NCBI GenBank assembly: GCA_047967505.1
Contig: CM106538.1
Direction: 5' to 3' (one strand)
Length of the DNA stretch: 64,000 nt
DNA from: Dipteris shenzhenensis
Lineage: Eukaryota; Polypodiophyta; Polypodiopsida; Gleicheniales
Part shown: piece after piece, positions 59,694 through 64,000 of the stretch
Layout: every line of letters starts with the position of its first letter
Position numbering within the stretch: the first letter of the stretch is position 1
The notes under the pieces: model-generated
Database searches by the model: none
Seen by the model: only the letters and a program-made list of their open reading frames with translations
What the model was told of the DNA's origin: nothing
Program-made: the position numbers and the translations under genes

Positions 59694-59776
59694 ACCTTGC
59701 ATTTCCAGAGCTCTGTCAAAAATTTCTTGCGATCACCTTGCATTTCCAGAGCTCCCTCAAAAATTTCTTACCTTCC
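59694..59776. repeat. 41-base tandem duplication
   Basis: CACCTTGCATTTCCAGAGCT followed by C(T/C)(G/C)TCAAAAATTTCTT occurs twice head to tail with only a few differences. Confidence 0.85.
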
Positions 59777-60118
59777 TCACCGTTTGCGTCTACAAGAAAA
59801 ACACAGATCTGCTGGGAGGAAAAGACCACAGTAAAACAACAAAAATATCTCAGTGTGAAAAGCGAACACCATGCATCCTTAGAGCCCATCACATGCAGCC
59901 AAATTGCTGCGTTCAAAGCTCAATGGTAGGATCAAGGTCTGCTCCAATTCTCTCCGTGCACTCCCTCTGGTCTACGTGCTTGTCTGAGCTTCAGTAGGCC
60001 ACTAGTGAATGCCTTTTCCAGCCTTCCAGAAAGCCTGAACTGGCCCTCTGACGACCTAGCAGTCTGTCCGAGACAATCAGCAATCTGGACGACCATATCC
60101 GAGGACTTTGTGCAAGCA

Positions 60119-60141
60119 CGAGAGAGACAGACAGACAGACG

Positions 60142-60177
<36 letters not shown>
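60119..60177. repeat. (GACA)n-(GA)n microsatellite
   Basis: Short ACAG/ACAGACAG units run into a GA tract with a single AA interruption. ORFs across it are spurious. Confidence 0.92.
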
Positions 60178-61059
60178 TTTATCACTCGAAAACCTGATTG
60201 AAACATGTGAGAACTGGTAGCATAAAGGTTAGAACAATATCTCGCTCATCTACTCTCAGAAGTACAAAGAGGTTGCACATCAAATCAAAAGACGCGGTCA
60301 CTAGGAAACCTGCTCGGTGTAAATAAAAAACAAGGCAATGAGTTAGACAAGCATTTCTGATCTCTGTAAGAGGATTGCTTCATGAGCTCTAGAGCATCAG
60401 AGATGAAGGCCTCATCAGAAATTTCGTGAACGCCATCCACGTTCAACGGAAGTTTATTACACCTACTCTACAAACATCCGATTACTACAACAGCTCTACA
60501 CAGAAATACCGAGCAAGTATAAAACTGTGCCTGCTCCAGCCACTCAAGCCAAGCCTGCTCCATCCCCTTACACCGAACTCACCGTAACTAACAGCATCCG
60601 TATCGAAGATAAACAACATCTGCATCATACACATAACCGATTTAAAATTTACACGAACAACATCGCCTATCAAAATAAAAGGATCACCTCCGGCAAACGC
60701 GAGGACCAAAGCAGCACGAATGATCTCCACATTCCAACAAATGATGCCTCTCACAACCCTAAAAATACCAACCCTAAAGCAACCTAACCATCGCGCTAAC
60801 TTGAAGGTCCCGCTAACTCAGTCCATTGTGACAATCTCCACACCTTTTCCTAAACGAGGGCCGAAAATTCAAAAACAATCCTAAGTAGTAACCTAGGACG
60901 CCGACTTTGAGAATTGGCGTGGATTATGATGACTAGGATTGACAGCACAGAGTTGCAGGGGGCGTGCGGATGTGGGTGGTGTGTCCATGAATCGATTTGG
61001 GCCCAACGCCAACGCCACCTCACCTCACCATCGTCTCGACTCTTGTCATCTTCATCCCC

Positions 61060-61069
61060 AATATATACT
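61060..61069 (+). promoter_or_regulatory. TATA box of the myosin-binding protein gene
   Basis: AATATATACT in an otherwise GC-richer stretch, about 110 bases upstream of the ATG at 61175. Spacing is compatible with transcription starting near 61090-61100. Confidence 0.6.
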
Positions 61070-61174
61070 GCCGTCCCCTCCCTCTGCTATGCGAATGCGA
61101 TCCTTGAGTTGCAATCGCAGTAATTCCGTCCTTGCTCAGGGTCGCAACAAGCCTCAATAAACTTTCCCAAATCT

Positions 61175-63400
61175 ATGGAGAAGCCAGATCCTTCTCTCCA
61201 GTATCGATTTCGTACGACTCGCCCTGTTGCAGCTCTACCACAGGTTGCCTCTCAGGCCTCTGTGTCCCCCGAAATGACCCGCCCCAACATCACCAAAGGG
61301 ACACCTCAAGACCGCTCGACGGCCGCCTCGTTGCTCTTTGCTGTCCTGGAGCTGGTAATCGCTTGTCTTTTCTTGGCTGGTGCAACCGTCTCATTCTTCA
61401 CTTCCAAGTTGATCAAGTATTTTGGCGTCCATCCTCCCTGCTTCGATCGGGATCCAAGTTGGATGGAGCAGCGATTCAACCTCCAGAGGCTTCTCTTTTG
61501 CGATCGTCTGTCCAAGGAGCTCTGTGCCTTGAGCCATTCCTTTCTACATAGAAATTCCATGGAGAACGGTGAAACTTCGGTACCTCGCTCGCCTTCTCCT
61601 TCCTGTTTGCAATTCGATTCCCTGAGGTCCCTGGAACTGACAGAGCGCAATCATCTGCCTTTCGCTTGTACAAGCCATCATTCGCAAATAGCCGTGCAGC
61701 CTATCCGCTGCAATTCTTCTAGCCATTCTCATCCGAATGAAATACATTATGATGCTCTGGAAAATGAGATTCAGTGTGAGAGCGATTCTTCTCCTTCCTG
61801 TTGTCGATTCTCTGGTTGCAGATTACCAATACGGAAACGGTTGCATCAACGGTCTGGCAAGAGGAAGTCTGGTAGATCGTCGGGTCTCCAAGGCTCATAC
61901 ATGGTTTCCGATGACGACAGCATTACCGATGCCGAACTAGAGTGTGCCCGGATAGAAAGGAGGCCGAGCTTGAAAGTTTTCCCAGAAGAGATGACTGATT
62001 TTCATGCATCGAGCCAAAAGATGGAGAGGAAAGGAGCTGTGGTTATCTCGCGGGACCTTGTCAAACAAGATTTTTATCAAGTCTCTCTCGATGCAGAATC
62101 GAAAGCAGCACGGGAACCAGAGTCTGCTGATAACGGACCGTGGGCGATAGAGCCGCTCTTAGGTTCAGATATACCCTCCGATTCCAACGACGGGGTTCAA
62201 ACAGAGCGCCGATGTGTATCGAAGGCGGAAGCTTCAGGAAAAAATGTCGAAAATGGCTTTGGTAACCACACGCACATGGCGGAATATAGCACCTTGGTTG
62301 AGGCCCCAGTAGATGAGAGTTTGAAAAGCGCGACCAGAGAAAACGATGAGATCGATGGGGTAAAGTTGAAAGAGAGACTTAATGCGGAACAACTGACCCT
62401 TAATAGCATCTACCTTGAGTTGGAAAAGGAAAGGATTGCGTCTGCATCAGCTGCCGATGAGGCTATGGCTATGATCACCAAACTTCAGAAGGATAAAGCA
62501 GCCTTGCAAATGGAAGCTATGCAGTATCAGCGGATAACAGAGGAGAAAGCCATGTATGACGAAGAAGCCATTGTCCTCCTGCGAGACGTTTTTCTAAAAC
62601 AGGAGGCAGAGAAGGTCGCGTTGGGGAAAGAAATTGAGCTGTACAGAAGAAAGCTCCTCAAGCTAAAGATGGAATCTGCAGAGGGAAAGGCAAAGCATGG
62701 CGTGAAGGATGATTTCATAGTCCCTCTGTTGGAGGTTGAAGAGAGAAAGGCAGCAGATTCAGCTCACGGGGAACGAGTCATGACAGTCTCTGCCCGTGGC
62801 TCCTCTGATAGGGGAAGTCCTGCAGCAGCAGAAAATGCAGGAGACCGATTGTGTACATGTGCAGATGAGAGGGAATGGGAGCGTGTCCTAGAGCGTTTAT
62901 GGAATTTGGAGGAGCAGATTCATGGGGTGAAGACAAAACACAACTTAACTGTCCCAAATGAATGCACAAGTCAAGTGTATGACAGCGATTGTCTGGTTGC
63001 GGATGCATGGAATGATGTTGCGAGGAACAATGAGGCTGATCAGTTTGGAAACGTGTTGCCCTGTCTGGAAGGTAATAAGACATCCATACAAACGCAGTCA
63101 GCAACTGCAACGAGTCTAGAGCTAGAAAATTTTGTGGCCAACGAAACTTTCGCATGCTCCTCCCCTGAAATCTCAGAGTCTGATGTCCGGGCTACCTCGA
63201 TGATTAGGAGGGACAAGTCCAGATCGATCTTACAGGAGGAGGTGCAAAAACTTATGGCCAGGCTGCAGGTGCTTGAAGCTGATAGAGAATTCATGAGACA
63301 GTCCTTTGAGTTGATGAGACAGGAATGGAGTTGCTTCAGGATGTTTCATGTGGCTCAACAGCTGAGATTGTTGCAGAGGGCTTCAACACAAACCTTATAG
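61175..63400 (+). CDS. Membrane-anchored GTD-binding (DUF593) protein, myosin-binding type
   Basis: The 741-residue product has one membrane segment (about residues 49-76, LLFAVLELVIACLFLAGATV) followed by YFGVHPPCFDRDP, the Cys-containing stretch typical of this family. The middle is long, polar and Ser-rich. The GTD-binding domain is at about 395-498 (LKERLNAEQLTLNSIYLELE, EKERIASASAADEAMAMI, EEAIVLLRDVFLKQEAEK). Near the C-terminus (about 680-720) is a coiled coil (EVQKLMARLQVLEADREFMR). Plant relatives bind the globular tail of class XI myosins and tether them to vesicles that drive cytoplasmic streaming (family knowledge). The length suits the family. Met1 is the first ATG in frame, 33 residues before the next Met and upstream of the membrane helix. 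A single uninterrupted exon; no defects seen. Confidence 0.93.
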   Translation: MEKPDPSLQYRFRTTRPVAALPQVASQASVSPEMTRPNITKGTPQDRSTAASLLFAVLELVIACLFLAGATVSFFTSKLIKYFGVHPPCFDRDPSWMEQRFNLQRLLFCDRLSKELCALSHSFLHRNSMENGETSVPRSPSPSCLQFDSLRSLELTERNHLPFACTSHHSQIAVQPIRCNSSSHSHPNEIHYDALENEIQCESDSSPSCCRFSGCRLPIRKRLHQRSGKRKSGRSSGLQGSYMVSDDDSITDAELECARIERRPSLKVFPEEMTDFHASSQKMERKGAVVISRDLVKQDFYQVSLDAESKAAREPESADNGPWAIEPLLGSDIPSDSNDGVQTERRCVSKAEASGKNVENGFGNHTHMAEYSTLVEAPVDESLKSATRENDEIDGVKLKERLNAEQLTLNSIYLELEKERIASASAADEAMAMITKLQKDKAALQMEAMQYQRITEEKAMYDEEAIVLLRDVFLKQEAEKVALGKEIELYRRKLLKLKMESAEGKAKHGVKDDFIVPLLEVEERKAADSAHGERVMTVSARGSSDRGSPAAAENAGDRLCTCADEREWERVLERLWNLEEQIHGVKTKHNLTVPNECTSQVYDSDCLVADAWNDVARNNEADQFGNVLPCLEGNKTSIQTQSATATSLELENFVANETFACSSPEISESDVRATSMIRRDKSRSILQEEVQKLMARLQVLEADREFMRQSFELMRQEWSCFRMFHVAQQLRLLQRASTQTL

Positions 63401-64000
63401 CCTAACCTTTTTTCTTTTCTTTTCTTCATACATGTGTTCCGTGCTATTGAAATCTGTAAATACTCGGTTTTCTTTCTACTATCCTTAAGCTTGGGTACGA
63501 GAAATTCCTTCAATAAGATGGCTTCAAGATTGAATGCCAATTGAAATGGTGTGTGCTCTTCATTTCCAATTCAATTCTCACTCACATGAATATTCCCTTC
63601 TTTTGTAAAAGAGCATGAATGTCTTTTCTTTCTAAGGTTTTATGTTTGGTTTTCTCTATTGTTTGTCATTAGATCTTTGCAACTCTGGAGTACAGCCCCA
63701 TGCTAGTTGTCTTCTATTATAAGTAGCTCATGCAACATCACCAAAGCCATGAGAAAGCTTATAATTTGAGTTCATCAAAAAAAATTCCAATGGAATATGG
63801 CAAATACATCAGGGATGATGAAAGCTTTAATGGAATGAGGCTAATTTTACAAGATCAAAACTTCTACAAGCTTGGTATGAGATGGGTACTTAAATAGGGC
63901 CCCATAGTGCCCTATTAATTAATTAGTTGGTGTGGGAGGGAGTAGTGATATATGATGGCAACAGAGTTTCTTACTCGAAATATGCTTAGCGTTATAAAGG
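63401..64000. other. 3' untranslated region and flanking spacer
   Basis: The stop codon is followed by T-rich sequence. An AATAAG near 63512 is the only weak polyadenylation-like signal I see. No further gene starts before the window ends. Confidence 0.45.

Noticed and set aside
59991-60220. ORFs with Ser-Leu or Arg-Glu repeats
   Set aside because: They are produced by the GA microsatellite on either strand.

Overview
The window looks like nuclear DNA from a land plant with a large, repeat-rich genome. Three intact plant-type genes lie in about 64 kb of transposon relics: a MEKK-class MAP kinase kinase kinase, a single-pass membrane SPRY protein, and a GTD-binding (DUF593) myosin-binding protein. 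The last family is specific to plants. AT-rich spacers, nested Copia elements, degraded Ty3/gypsy and L1-type relics, a TRIM, and Helitron relics of a type unusual for flowering plants would fit a gymnosperm, fern or lycophyte. The sequence alone does not settle the taxon.

Left part (1-19.5 kb). The kinase is cut by the window edge and transcribed leftward (1-603). After spacer DNA comes a leftward Tat-like gypsy element (about 5.2-10.9 kb) with LTR, primer binding site, gag, protease and the start of RT. A degenerate minisatellite in its leader was split by a complete 960-bp TRIM (8774-9733). Next are two degraded leftward coding relics: one unrecognised (11.2-14.0 kb), one resembling an unclassified transposase (14.15-15.45 kb). 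A rightward Helitron relic (16.03-17.44 kb) keeps PIF1 helicase and exonuclease-endonuclease-phosphatase (EEP) pieces. The SPRY gene ends this part.

Middle (19.5-51 kb). About 9 kb of nearly featureless spacer holds small tandem arrays. It is followed by a textbook nest: Copia element B (28916-40037, target duplication TGACA) interrupted in its leader by Copia element A (29696-35301, target duplication AAATC). B itself landed in a copy of the Tat-like LTR repeat. Further right are a gypsy RNase H-integrase relic (minus), a gypsy RT relic (plus) split by a 5'-truncated LINE, and simple repeats including a (CT)n tract of about 92 bp.

Right part (51-64 kb). The minus strand carries a long relic of a Helentron/Helitron2-type element, in the order DUF6570, Rep region, PIF1 helicase, EEP endonuclease. 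Its HUH nuclease core appears to be missing. Upstream on the same strand lie an OB-fold (RPA-like) relic and a possible exon of an unknown gene. The myosin-binding gene (61175-63400, plus) is intact with a TATA box.

The three host genes show no operon-like or pathway link. The most interesting signals are two independent relics of an EEP-fused Helitron lineage in a plant, and a Copia nest in which the inner (necessarily younger) element has more diverged LTRs than the outer one. Stop codons in both Copia elements fall almost entirely where C-to-T deamination at methylated CHG or CG sites would put them.
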